From NCBI GenBank assembly GCA_964526475.1, contig CAZGKF010000036.1:1-38662 (forward strand): a DNA stretch of 38,662 nt, written 5' to 3'. Below, one piece after another: positions 7,852 to 17,490 of this stretch. Made by a program: the position numbers and the translations under genes. The first letter of the stretch is position 1, and each line of letters opens with the position of its first letter. This stretch comes from CAYVTV01 sp964526475. Lineage in GTDB: Bacteria; Bacteroidota; Bacteroidia; Bacteroidales; GCA-2748055. A model generated the notes under the pieces. That model worked only from the letters and a program-made list of their open reading frames with translations, was not told the origin of the DNA and did no database searches.

Positions 7852-10800
7852 TTGAAACTATTTAAAAAATTCGATATAAGCAGAACTGATAAGGGTATAG
7901 AATTCTTAATCAGCATCTCTGCAGGATTTTTCGCTTATCTGATTTGCAGTATTGCAGGGATTTTACTCCTTTACGATGATTATGCAATATCCATGATAAC
8001 TCCTGCTGCCGCATTAGCCATTTATTTGACATATAGCAGGGGATTGATGGTTTTGCCGGGAATTTTTATTGCATCCTTATTTATCAACAATTATTTGTTT
8101 TCAGGTTATCTTGATTCCAATGTATCAATAATTGCTATGTCGCTTTTGCTTTCTTCTGTTAATATATTTGTGGCTTTTACAGGAGCAAAATTTCTTCAGA
8201 ATAAAGTCATAATAAACCGGGGAAACCTCTTTAGTTTATACCACATTAATCGTTTTGTTTTTTATGTTGTATGTTTCCCTGCGCTTATACAGGCAATATT
8301 AGGTACAACTATTTTGACTGCGTTCATTATATCTCCGGAAAACCATCAGATACTCCATGTAAAATTTTTTAGCTGGTTTTTATCAGATTCAACAGCTTAC
8401 CTTGTCTTTATACCTTTCCTTTTCTCATGGAAAGCTAATCCTGTTAGCCAGACAAATATACCTACCCGGATAGAAATGATCCTGCTTGTCTTCTCTTTAC
8501 TACTTCTCCCTCTTCTTATCATAATTAGCACATTTCCTATATACCTGTTTATCATTGCCTTAACGTACACGCTTACTCCTCTTTATTTATGGCTTGCCTT
8601 ACGATTTAATTCCCGCTTTGTTACTTCTATATTACTATGTACTTTCTTTTATTTCTGCTTTTTAATACTATACATTAGTAATGAAATGATCAGAGATTTT
8701 ACAGGAACGCCTTTAACTCTGATACAAGCCTTCCTTTTCATACTTGGATTATTGGTAGTTATTGTACATTCTATTATCAATGAAAGGAATAAAAGTCTTC
8801 AGGATGTAAGTGAGAGCGAGAAGTCATTAAGACATATTCTTTCAGGCATTCCTGTTCCAATTATACAGATCAGTGAAAATGAGAAAATTGATTTTGTTAA
8901 TGAAGAATTTACAAGAGTTACAGGATACCATCCGGATGATATAAAAACAAGTGCGGATTTGTATAAAAAAGCTTTTCCTGTTCCTGATATTCGTGATAAA
9001 TTTTTAAAAGAGTTTCAACTTATCAAAAACTCATTAAATTCTGAGATGGAACATGAATTTACAATCAGAACTTCTTCAGGAGCCTATAGGGATATCGCAT
9101 TAAGACTTTCAGCGACTAACGGGAAAGATATTCATGTTATGATTGATGTTACACATAAAAAGAAAATGCTTGAAAAGATAAGAGAGAATGAAAGAAGAAT
9201 GGCAACTCTTATTGGGAATCTCCAGGGAATGGTTTACCGGTGCAGATTAGATAAAAACTGGACTATGGATTTTGTCAGTGAAGGAACATATAAGCTTACC
9301 GGATATTTGCCATCTGAACTAGTTCATAACCGCATTACAAGTTATAATGACATTATAATTGAACGATTCAGGGATTATGTTTGGGACTCAATTAACAAGT
9401 CTATCATGAAGGGGAAATCATTTACTCTTCAATATCAGATCAAAACAAAAGATGGCCTGTTAAAATGGGTATCCGAAAGAGGATCGGGTGTCTTTAATAA
9501 AGACGGTACATGTAAATGGGTTGAAGGCTTTATTTATGATATTACGAAAAGAGTACAAACTCTTGAATCACTCAGAAAAAGTGAAGAAAAATACAGGCTT
9601 CTAATTGAAAATCAAACTGATATAATAGTAAAAACCGATCTCTCCGGAACTTTGCATTTTATTTCCAGCAATTACTTTTCTTTATCAGGTAAAACAAAAG
9701 AAGAACTCATTAATCAAAAATTTGATCCTGAAATACATCCTTCAGACAGGAAATTTGGGAAAAATGAACTGGATCTTTTAAAAGTGCATCCCTACTCCTG
9801 CAATCTTGAACAAAGAATTAAGACAATAAACGGATGGAGATGGTATATCTGGAATATTAAAGCAGAACAGAATAAACACAAGAAGATCAAGAGTATTATT
9901 TCGATCGGCAGGGATATTACAGAAAGAAAAATAGCTGAAGAAAGATTAATTGAGAGTCAAGAGCGTTACACACTTGCAACAAACGCTGCCAATGCCGGTA
10001 TATGGGATTGGGATATTAAGCTTAATGAAGTTTATTTTTCACCCAAATGGAAGGAGCAACTTGGGCATTCTGATCATGAAATCCCTAATGATTTCAACGA
10101 ATGGACGAAAAGGCTGCATCCTGATGATAACATACGAATGGTGAATGCTGTTCAGAGTTATCTTGATAATCCATTACCATTTTTCGAGGAGGAATTCCGA
10201 TTAAAGCATAAAAACGGAACATACAGGTGGATTCATAACAGAGCTCAGGGTTTATTGGATCAAAACGGGAAGGTTTATAGGATGTTCGGAGCTCATTATG
10301 ACATAACCGATAGGAAAAAAGCCGAGAACAAGCTGAAAAAAGCTGAAAAAGAAATCCGTGAACTTAATAAACAACTGGAATTAAGAGTAAAAAAGCGAAC
10401 ACAGGAACTGGAAAGGATAAATCAGGAACTTGAAGCTTTCTCCTATTCTGTTTCACATGATCTTAAAGCCCCACTCCGTGCAATTAAAGGGTTTTCTTCA
10501 CTATTTCTTGAGGAACATGGCAATAAACTTAAGAGTGGAGCTTTGCATTACATGAATAACATTTTGAGAAATGCAGAAAATATGACAAATCTCATAAATC
10601 ATCTCTTGCATTTTTCCAGACTGGGAAGAAAAAGTATGATAATAATTCCTGTTGACACTAATTTAATTGTTAACTCTATAATTGAAGATCTGAAAAAAGC
10701 AAATAATAAACACTATTCCTTTATAATAGGAGAACTTCCTGTGATAAATGCAGACGAAACATTGATACGCCAGGTATTTGAAAATATCCTTTCAAATGCC

Positions 10801-11106
10801 TTTAAGTTCTCCTCTTTGCGTAAAGACCCTGAAATACGCATTGAATATAGCCAAAACACTGAAAAACACATTTTCAGTGTTTCAGATAATGGGATTGGGT
10901 TTAATCAAAAGCTGGCCGGAAAAATCTTCAAGGTTTTCCAGCGGGTGCATTCACAGGAAGAATTTGAGGGAACAGGCATTGGTCTGGCACTAGTTCAAAG
11001 AATTGTTCACCGCCATGGAGGGGAAATATGGGTTCATTCAGAGGAAGAAAAGGGAGCAATATTCTTCTTCTCTCTGCCATTTATAATTGAATCAGAAGGG
11101 AAATAA
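7852..11106 (+). CDS. Membrane sensor histidine kinase, MASE1 - four PAS - HisKA - HATPase
   Basis: A 1084-residue sensor. Residues about 15-310 hold some eight hydrophobic segments of a MASE1-type integral membrane sensor. Four PAS domains follow (about 318-440, 449-566, 576-692, 700-822), the last three each ending in a PAC-like KDGT/NGxW...DITxRK segment. A coiled coil (about 822-860) leads to a HisKA domain with SVSHDLKAPL (phospho-acceptor His869), N-box ENILSNAFKF (Asn978/Asn982), DNGIGF (1012-1017) and GTGIGLAL. It should autophosphorylate on His869 and pass the phosphate to a receiver. There is none in this protein, but the next gene begins with one. The start is TTG with no clear ribosome site; the next ATG would cut into the first membrane segments. 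Ligand unknown. Confidence 0.93.
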   Translation: MKLFKKFDISRTDKGIEFLISISAGFFAYLICSIAGILLLYDDYAISMITPAAALAIYLTYSRGLMVLPGIFIASLFINNYLFSGYLDSNVSIIAMSLLLSSVNIFVAFTGAKFLQNKVIINRGNLFSLYHINRFVFYVVCFPALIQAILGTTILTAFIISPENHQILHVKFFSWFLSDSTAYLVFIPFLFSWKANPVSQTNIPTRIEMILLVFSLLLLPLLIIISTFPIYLFIIALTYTLTPLYLWLALRFNSRFVTSILLCTFFYFCFLILYISNEMIRDFTGTPLTLIQAFLFILGLLVVIVHSIINERNKSLQDVSESEKSLRHILSGIPVPIIQISENEKIDFVNEEFTRVTGYHPDDIKTSADLYKKAFPVPDIRDKFLKEFQLIKNSLNSEMEHEFTIRTSSGAYRDIALRLSATNGKDIHVMIDVTHKKKMLEKIRENERRMATLIGNLQGMVYRCRLDKNWTMDFVSEGTYKLTGYLPSELVHNRITSYNDIIIERFRDYVWDSINKSIMKGKSFTLQYQIKTKDGLLKWVSERGSGVFNKDGTCKWVEGFIYDITKRVQTLESLRKSEEKYRLLIENQTDIIVKTDLSGTLHFISSNYFSLSGKTKEELINQKFDPEIHPSDRKFGKNELDLLKVHPYSCNLEQRIKTINGWRWYIWNIKAEQNKHKKIKSIISIGRDITERKIAEERLIESQERYTLATNAANAGIWDWDIKLNEVYFSPKWKEQLGHSDHEIPNDFNEWTKRLHPDDNIRMVNAVQSYLDNPLPFFEEEFRLKHKNGTYRWIHNRAQGLLDQNGKVYRMFGAHYDITDRKKAENKLKKAEKEIRELNKQLELRVKKRTQELERINQELEAFSYSVSHDLKAPLRAIKGFSSLFLEEHGNKLKSGALHYMNNILRNAENMTNLINHLLHFSRLGRKSMIIIPVDTNLIVNSIIEDLKKANNKHYSFIIGELPVINADETLIRQVFENILSNAFKFSSLRKDPEIRIEYSQNTEKHIFSVSDNGIGFNQKLAGKIFKVFQRVHSQEEFEGTGIGLALVQRIVHRHGGEIWVHSEEEKGAIFFFSLPFIIESEGK

Positions 11107-11204
11107 TTTTTTTTTTTTGATAAAGCCTGTCTGATATCCCATGATTATTTTTTATTTTTATTTACTTGTAAAGGATTGTAATATTTTAACTGTTAAAAAA
11201 TTTT

Positions 11205-14200
11205 ATGATTATTAATAATCAGATCTTAAAGGTTTTAATTTTAGAGGATAATCTATACGATGCTGAACTTAATATTAAAAACCTGCAAAAAGAATGGAAT
11301 ATCGAATCAAGAATTGCCACAGATGAAAAAAGTTTTTATCTCGGGCTTGAAAAATTTGATCCTGATATTATTATTTCTGACTATAATCTCCCCGTTTTCA
11401 ACGGTTTGGATGCACTTAATGTCGCAAAGAAAAATAAGCCACTTACTCCGTTTATCATAGTAACCGGCTCACTAGATGAGGAAACTGCTGTTGATTGTAT
11501 CAAGAAAGGAGCATGGGATTATGTTCTTAAGGAGCATCTTATCAGACTAAATCCGGCAGTTAAATATGCATTACAATATAAGGAAGAAATACAGCAGCGG
11601 AAACTGGCAGAGGAAAAAATTCTTCAAACAGGAGAACATTATAAAGTTTTAACTGAAAACTCCCCTGATGTTATAATGCGCTTCGACAGGGATTTAAAGC
11701 ACTTGTATGTGAACCAGGCTGTTACGAAAATTGTGCCTTTAAAACCAGAAGCATTTCTTAATAGAACCCACAGGGAAATGGGTATATTTCCTGAGCTTCT
11801 TTGTCAGTTTTGGGAGAATAATATTGAAAAGGTCTTTCTGACCCAGGCGCCAAATGAAGTTAATTTCGAAGTTGAAGGAAAACAAGGCACCATCTATTTG
11901 GAATGGAGGCTTTTCCCCGAATTTAATAAAGAAAAAAGGGTTGAAACTGTTTTAGCTATTGCGAGAAATATTACCCAGCAAAAAACAGCAAAGGAAGCAT
12001 TAATAAAAAGTGAAGAAAGACTCCAAATGGCTCTTGATGCAACCAGTGATGGAATATGGGATTTAAGCATAGATTCAGAGGAAATTTATTTCTCTTCAAA
12101 GTACTTTACCATGCTTGGGTATAATTATATGGATATTAACCACGATATTCCCGGCACATATCGCCTTTTACACCCGGCTGACCGGTTACCCATCAGAAAA
12201 CAACTGACAGAATTCCTCAATGGGACTTCAGAATCTATTGAATATGAAATGCGTATGAAAAAGAAGGATGGATCATATGCATGGATATCTTCAAGGGGGA
12301 AAGTATTTAAAAAAGATAAACTCGGGAAACCCCTCAGAGTTGTCGGAACCCATGTGGATATTACTCAAAGGAAGAAACAGGAAAACATTCAAAATACCCT
12401 TTTTGTTATTGCCAATGCCATAAATACAACCCGAAATCTTGATGAATTATTTATTAGTATTCAGGAAGCACTTGGAAAAGTAATCGATACAAAGAACTGT
12501 TATGTGGCTTTATATGATAAAGCTACTGACACCATTACTCTGCCATTCCATAAAGATGAGAAAGATACTTTCACTTCCTTCCCTGCCGGAAAATCTCTTA
12601 CCGGATATACAATAAAAACCGGTAAAGCTTTACTTGTTGATAAGGTAAAGGCAGAAGAACTTGAAAAAACAGGAGAGGTAGAAAGGATTGGTACCCCATC
12701 AGAAAGCTGGCTTGGTGTTCCCCTTAAACATGGTAAAAAAATTATCGGAGTCTTTGTTGTTCAATCCTATAACAAAAATACTGTATTTACAACAGATGAT
12801 GTTCAGATCCTTGAGTTTGTTTCAGACCAGATAGCACTCGCTATAGAGAGGAAAAAAGATCATGACGACATCCTTGAAAACCAGATAAGACAGAGCAGGA
12901 TCATCGAATCCTCACCTGATGGACTTATTGTCATTGACGAACCTGGAACAATATCGGAGTATAATACCAGTGTGCTGGAAATATTGAATATCCGGGCAAT
13001 AAATTTAAAAGGAAAGAATTTCCTTGACTTCATTATACCGGAAGAAAAAAACAAAGTAATAAAAATATTGTCACAGACAAAAAAATCAGGTTACCGGAAA
13101 AATATAGAATTTTCAATGATAAGAAATGACGGTGAACAATTCTATGCTGAGGCATCATTCGGACTAATCCCTGAACAGGAAGAATTATCCTTATCCTATG
13201 TTGTTATAATTAAAAATATAGATGATCGAAAATCTTATGAAACAAATCTCAGGTTAGCAAAAGAAAAAGCTGAAGAATCTGACAGGCTTAAAACGGCATT
13301 TCTTTCAAATATGTCGCATGAAATAAGGACCCCCATGAATGCAATAGTTGGGTTTGCAGGGCTATTATCATCAAAGGAAATTTCCGATATGGAAAAAAAG
13401 GAATTTATCATGCAAATCAATCATAGTGCGGATTCCTTAATGCATTTAATTGATGATATAATTGATATAGCAAAAATTGAAGCCGGACAGGTCATAATGC
13501 AACCAGCAGAGTTTAAATTTCCAGTTTTAATTAATGAGCTGAAGTTTATGTTTAAAAAAATACTGGAGAAATTTAACAAACAGCATATAAAGCTTATTGA
13601 ATACCATAATGATTTCCAATCTGATATACCAATATTTGCTGATCAGTTCAGACTTAAACAAATCTTTTCCAATTTAATTAACAATGCTATTAAATTTACA
13701 GAATTTGGCGAGATACGATTTGGAATAAAAGATGTTAACAATAAAACAATAAGCTTTTATGTCAGTGATACCGGTATTGGCATAGAGCCTGATAAAGTAG
13801 AATTGATATTTGATCGTTTCAGGCAGGGACATGAAACCAATGCGAAATTTTTTGGAGGCACGGGTCTCGGTCTTGCTATTTCAAAACATTTAGCAGAAAT
13901 GATGGGAGGTAATATCTCCGTAGAATCAGAATTGAACAAGGGATCTGAGTTTTGCTTTTCCATTCCATTCATTTCACCTAACAAAAAAGAAGAATTTCCG
14001 GATGAAGCTGAAGCGGATATTGATTTAGACCTTTCAGATAAAATAATACTCATTGCAGAAGATGAAGATTCAAGTTTTACATTCCTGGAAGAAGCTTTAA
14101 AAAAGAAAGGAGCTAAGCTCATAAGAGCAAAAGATGGTTTAGAAGTGGTATCTTTATTCAGACAAATTCCCGGAGTCAGTATGGTTTTAATGGACATAAG

Positions 14201-14393
14201 ATTACCTCTTCAGGATGGATATAAAGCAGCTCGTCTTATTAAGGAAATTAAGCCGGAGATTCCTGTTATCGCTCAGACCGCCTACGCTATGGTAGGAGAG
14301 AAAAAACAGAGCCTGCTTTCCGGGTGTGATGATTATTTGGCAAAACCAGTTATGCTGAATGAACTTTATACAATTGTAAAAAAATACGTCTAA
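11205..14393 (+). CDS. Hybrid histidine kinase, REC-PAS-PAS-GAF-PAS-HisKA-HATPase-REC
   Basis: A 1062-residue soluble protein. It opens with a complete receiver domain (8-120: acidic pair Glu14/Asp15, phospho-acceptor Asp59, Thr87, Lys109), then PAS (about 142-258), PAS with PAC (269-390), GAF (395-550), PAS (563-680), HisKA with NMSHEIRTP (His705), an HATPase domain with SDTGIGI and GGTGLGLAI, and a second receiver (about 945-1060) with Asp997 in VLMDIRLP and the LAKP lysine. No membrane segment is seen. The gene lies 98 bases after the MASE1 kinase. The N-terminal receiver could accept its phosphate, giving a His-Asp-His-Asp chain; this is inference. No HPt or DNA-binding output domain is present. 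Confidence 0.93.
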   Translation: MIINNQILKVLILEDNLYDAELNIKNLQKEWNIESRIATDEKSFYLGLEKFDPDIIISDYNLPVFNGLDALNVAKKNKPLTPFIIVTGSLDEETAVDCIKKGAWDYVLKEHLIRLNPAVKYALQYKEEIQQRKLAEEKILQTGEHYKVLTENSPDVIMRFDRDLKHLYVNQAVTKIVPLKPEAFLNRTHREMGIFPELLCQFWENNIEKVFLTQAPNEVNFEVEGKQGTIYLEWRLFPEFNKEKRVETVLAIARNITQQKTAKEALIKSEERLQMALDATSDGIWDLSIDSEEIYFSSKYFTMLGYNYMDINHDIPGTYRLLHPADRLPIRKQLTEFLNGTSESIEYEMRMKKKDGSYAWISSRGKVFKKDKLGKPLRVVGTHVDITQRKKQENIQNTLFVIANAINTTRNLDELFISIQEALGKVIDTKNCYVALYDKATDTITLPFHKDEKDTFTSFPAGKSLTGYTIKTGKALLVDKVKAEELEKTGEVERIGTPSESWLGVPLKHGKKIIGVFVVQSYNKNTVFTTDDVQILEFVSDQIALAIERKKDHDDILENQIRQSRIIESSPDGLIVIDEPGTISEYNTSVLEILNIRAINLKGKNFLDFIIPEEKNKVIKILSQTKKSGYRKNIEFSMIRNDGEQFYAEASFGLIPEQEELSLSYVVIIKNIDDRKSYETNLRLAKEKAEESDRLKTAFLSNMSHEIRTPMNAIVGFAGLLSSKEISDMEKKEFIMQINHSADSLMHLIDDIIDIAKIEAGQVIMQPAEFKFPVLINELKFMFKKILEKFNKQHIKLIEYHNDFQSDIPIFADQFRLKQIFSNLINNAIKFTEFGEIRFGIKDVNNKTISFYVSDTGIGIEPDKVELIFDRFRQGHETNAKFFGGTGLGLAISKHLAEMMGGNISVESELNKGSEFCFSIPFISPNKKEEFPDEAEADIDLDLSDKIILIAEDEDSSFTFLEEALKKKGAKLIRAKDGLEVVSLFRQIPGVSMVLMDIRLPLQDGYKAARLIKEIKPEIPVIAQTAYAMVGEKKQSLLSGCDDYLAKPVMLNELYTIVKKYV

Positions 14394-14399
14394 CCTGCA

Positions 14400-16043
14400 A
14401 TGAAAAAACTGCTTGGGATTATCCTGACAGCATCGTTTATACCAGCTTGCATGCCTGATAATACTGAAAAGGATGATCTGCAAAAAGTTTTTAGATATAA
14501 TGAATCTAAGGGTATTTCCTCACTTGACCCGGCTTTTGCCAGAAACCAGACTCTTATATGGCCTGTAACACAACTGTTCAATGGTCTGGTTGAGTTGGAT
14601 GATAAGCTTGATGTAGCCCCCTGTATTGCAAAAAGATGGGAAATAAAAAACAACTCTACAGAGTACATCTTCTACCTAAGAGATGATGTTTTCTTTCACG
14701 ATGATGAGTGTTTTCCCGGCAGCAGGGGAAGAAAAGTTACCGCTCATGATTTTGTTTACAGTTTTAGCAGAATTAAAGACCCATCGCTTGCATCTCCGGG
14801 TTCATGGGTTTTTGCCAGAACAGAAGATAAGGGCAAAAATAATTTTAAGCCTTTTCATGCTCTTGATGATACCACGTTTATCATCAGACTTAGTGAACCC
14901 TTTCCCCCGTTTTTAAATATGATGAGTATGCCATACTGTTTTGTTGTACCTGAAGAAGCTATTTTAAAATATAAAGATGGATTCAGACATAAACCAGTTG
15001 GAACCGGTCCGTTTCAAATCCATTCCTGGAGAGAAGATGAAAAATTAATTCTATTAAAAAATGAGAAATATTTTGAAACGGACAGTGCCGGAGAAAAACT
15101 GCCATATTTAAATGCTGTTTCAATAAGTTTTATAAAGGACAAACAATCGGAGTTTCTCGAATTTCTCAAAGGAAATCTGGATATACTTATAGGTATTCAT
15201 CCGGCTTATAAGGATGAATTACTTACAAGATCAGGAAAACTAAATCCAAAATACAGAAACAAATTGAATCTCATTACTGAAGAATATCTGAATACCGAAT
15301 ATCTTGGATTTCTACACGACACAACGCTCTCTGATAAAGATTCAAATCCATTACTTAATATATATGTGAGAAAAGCGATAAACTACGGTTTTGACAGAAA
15401 AAAAATGATCAAATACCTCCGTAACAATATTGGAGCCCCTGCTCTCTCGGGTTTTGTGCCGGATGGGCTCCCCTCCTTTAATCATGAGTTCAAAGGATTC
15501 TCATATAATCCGGATACAGCAAGATATTTTCTGGAAAAAGCGAATTTCCCAAATGGAAAAGGGATGCCTGATATCCTGCTTACAACCACATCTGATTATC
15601 TCGATCTTTGTGAATATATTCAGTTTGAGCTTGCCGGAATTGGTATCAAAATCAGAATTGAAGTGGCAACAGGAGCAGCCTTTAGAAACAGAGTAGCTAA
15701 TTCGAATCTGACATTCTTCCGTGGGTCATGGATAGCAGATTACCCTGATGCGGAAAATTACCTGATGTTATTCATTACAGATCATTTCAGTCCATCCGGA
15801 CCTAATACCACGCATTTCTCAAATAAAGAGTTTGACAGGCTTTACCATAAAGCCCTAAGCACTGAAGACCAAAATGAAAGATATGCAGTATATAACAAGA
15901 TGGACAGTATTGCAATAGAGCATGCTGCTATTGTCCCTCTATATTACGACAGACTTGTAAGGTTCATCCCAAAAGAATTATACGGATTGAAATCAAACCC
16001 CATGAATCTGCTTATCCTGAAACATGTGAAAAAATCACATTGA
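14400..16043 (+). CDS. ABC-type oligopeptide-binding lipoprotein (SBP_bac_5 family)
   Basis: A 547-residue protein with a lipoprotein signal (MKKLLGIILTASFIPAC, lipidated Cys17) and the family-5 solute-binding fold: SSLDPAFARNQ (about 40-50), TAHDFVYSFSRIKDPS, PVGTGPFQIHSWREDEKLILLKN split by the hinge, YVRKAINYGFDRKKMI, and WIADYPDAENYLMLF near the end. Such proteins bind oligopeptides, nickel or similar ligands outside the cytoplasmic membrane and hand them to Opp/Dpp-type permeases. No permease or ATPase gene is present. It starts 6 bases after the hybrid kinase stop, so co-transcription is very likely, and a role in feeding signals to the sensors is possible. Confidence 0.9.
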   Translation: MKKLLGIILTASFIPACMPDNTEKDDLQKVFRYNESKGISSLDPAFARNQTLIWPVTQLFNGLVELDDKLDVAPCIAKRWEIKNNSTEYIFYLRDDVFFHDDECFPGSRGRKVTAHDFVYSFSRIKDPSLASPGSWVFARTEDKGKNNFKPFHALDDTTFIIRLSEPFPPFLNMMSMPYCFVVPEEAILKYKDGFRHKPVGTGPFQIHSWREDEKLILLKNEKYFETDSAGEKLPYLNAVSISFIKDKQSEFLEFLKGNLDILIGIHPAYKDELLTRSGKLNPKYRNKLNLITEEYLNTEYLGFLHDTTLSDKDSNPLLNIYVRKAINYGFDRKKMIKYLRNNIGAPALSGFVPDGLPSFNHEFKGFSYNPDTARYFLEKANFPNGKGMPDILLTTTSDYLDLCEYIQFELAGIGIKIRIEVATGAAFRNRVANSNLTFFRGSWIADYPDAENYLMLFITDHFSPSGPNTTHFSNKEFDRLYHKALSTEDQNERYAVYNKMDSIAIEHAAIVPLYYDRLVRFIPKELYGLKSNPMNLLILKHVKKSH

Positions 16044-16184
16044 TCAAACATTTATGTTATTTCGTCAAAAAACGTGCATTCAACAGGAAGATTTTACTTA
16101 AAAATGGAATTAACAGGTAGTAATACTATTCAAAATACAGAATAAGAAAATCATTTCTTTGAGAAAAGATCGTCTTTTATATTT

Positions 16185-16264
16185 TTGGGCACACTGTTTT
16201 TGTCAGATATTACTAATAAATAATTTACTGTTCAGCTTATTCTATTTCTGTGATTGGGCACACT
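16185..16264. repeat. Pair of 11-base direct repeats upstream of the pseudoprotease gene
   Basis: TTGGGCACACT occurs at 16185-16195 and again at 16254-16264, 69 bases apart, in the 263-base gap before the gene at 16307. The second copy ends 42 bases before the ATG. An exact 11-mer repeated in so short an AT-rich gap is unlikely by chance and could be paired operator sites; no protein is known to bind it. The rest of the gap holds nothing I can name. Confidence 0.4.
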
Positions 16265-16306
16265 CAAGTAAATGCTTATTAATAGTATATAAAAAATTCA
16301 GTTAAT

Positions 16307-17107
16307 ATGTTTTGCCATCTTTGGAAAAATAGTTTTCCTTCAGTTTGTTCAATAAACTTTTTTGGATCAAACGGAGCAAAAATTCTTGCTCTCACAGGTT
16401 TCAAGGTAAACGACTTTATTGTCACAGACGACCAGATATACGATTTGCCTGAAGCAAAAGAAGTGAAAATTGTTTTTTATGAGGAAGGCGGAATAAACAT
16501 AAATCTGGTCATTAAGCATTCAATGAATGAGTTTCTAACGATTTTGCCATCAAAAAATGAATTTGATATGCTTGGGTTTGCCATGATCCCCGACACTTTA
16601 CCTGAACTTAATGCCATCCCTCCCCTCACACTGTGCAAAAGTTGTCATAATTCAATCGGGAAATCTGTATGTATTATTGGTTATCAATCAGAAAACAATA
16701 ATCTTTCCCTTAAAACCGGTGTTATATCTTCCTTTACCTACGATGATAAAGGAAATTCTTATGTTCAGTTTGACGGCACCGTGAAACCAGGTAATTCAGG
16801 TGCTCCGCTCATTAAAAATGAAAGTGGAAGTGTGATAGGTATTGTAAGAAATAAATTTCATGGGGTAGTTCAGAGTCTGAATGAAATAAAGAATATCATT
16901 GATGCTAATCTTGAAATACTTAAGGAAGCAGAGGGGAAATTTACACTAAACGATATTGACTTATTTCAGGTTCTGATGGCCAATCAAACCCAGATAAAAC
17001 ATCTTAACAAAGAATTAATCAGGACTAATGCTGAGAAGGCAGGCTATGCTCTTGACATTGGTCATCTGAGTGATTTTATTGAGTCAAAAACAGAAACTGA
17101 TTTTTGA
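16307..17107 (+). CDS. Trypsin-fold serine peptidase homologue, catalytic His replaced (probable pseudoenzyme)
   Basis: A 266-residue protein without signal peptide, so probably cytoplasmic. The chymotrypsin-like core is visible: LTGFKVNDFIVTDDQIYDL (30-47) aligns with the usual GTGF...(V/L)TNNHV segment, NEFDMLGFAM (85-93) is the Asp strand (Asp87), and VKPGNSGAPLI (159-169) carries the nucleophile motif GNSGAP with Ser164. The residue where catalytic His belongs is Gln43, so normal proteolysis is doubtful. The C-terminal tail (about 205-266) is helical and unfamiliar. A CKSCHNS motif (111-117) could bind metal. It stands alone, converging on xseB with a 19-base gap. It may serve as a peptide-binding module or regulator. 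Confidence 0.78.
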   Translation: MFCHLWKNSFPSVCSINFFGSNGAKILALTGFKVNDFIVTDDQIYDLPEAKEVKIVFYEEGGININLVIKHSMNEFLTILPSKNEFDMLGFAMIPDTLPELNAIPPLTLCKSCHNSIGKSVCIIGYQSENNNLSLKTGVISSFTYDDKGNSYVQFDGTVKPGNSGAPLIKNESGSVIGIVRNKFHGVVQSLNEIKNIIDANLEILKEAEGKFTLNDIDLFQVLMANQTQIKHLNKELIRTNAEKAGYALDIGHLSDFIESKTETDF

Positions 17108-17126
17108 CCAGCTTAATAATCCCGGG

Positions 17127-17354
17127 TCAGGATAGCTCCTTGTTTTTATCATCTTCATCAAGAACTTTTTTAATTTCTTCCTCGGTAGTCTGAAGTTTTT
17201 CCCTGCATAGCCTGACAAGGGAACCTGCTCTTTTTGCAAGAACAGCCAATTCATCAACATCAGGTTCTCCATTTTCTATTTTAGAAAGAATACTTTCGAT
17301 TTCTTTAACTGCTTCTTTGTATGATGGCATTTTTTCTTTCATTTTTTCCTTCAT
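17127..17354 (-). CDS. xseB: Exodeoxyribonuclease VII small subunit
   Basis: A 75-residue, highly charged helical protein with the XseB pattern SYKEAVKEIESILSKIENGEPDVDELA followed by a second long helix (ALVKRAGSLVRLCREKL-like). Several XseB chains wrap the long helices of one XseA to form exonuclease VII, which degrades single-stranded DNA from either end. Three in-frame ATGs lie in the first nine codons; the family usually starts close to the SYKEA segment, so the start may be 17330. It lies 136 bases after xseA, an unusually wide gap for this pair, with no visible terminator. Confidence 0.9.
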   Translation of the reverse strand: MKEKMKEKMPSYKEAVKEIESILSKIENGEPDVDELAVLAKRAGSLVRLCREKLQTTEEEIKKVLDEDDKNKELS

Positions 17355-17490
17355 TTTTTATCATTTTAAAATCAGGTTTATTGTTTTTTAATCTACTCTT
17401 AATTTTTCAGATCATCAACAACAGAATAATCATACATATTTTTAATTAACTCTCCTCGCGGATTGTCGCCAGCAATCATCAATACGGAAA

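Noticed and set aside
11104..11118. T-run after the first kinase as an intrinsic terminator
   Set aside because: Twelve consecutive T bases are present, but no GC-rich stem precedes them; it is as likely a simple homopolymer.
13757..14197. 146-codon open frame antisense to the hybrid kinase
   Set aside because: Covers the HATPase and receiver coding region and is low-complexity Ser/Pro sequence typical of an antisense frame.
14400..16043. Part of a complete Opp/Dpp peptide ABC transporter operon
   Set aside because: No permease or ATPase gene precedes or follows; the gene after it is a separate transcription unit with a 263-base gap.
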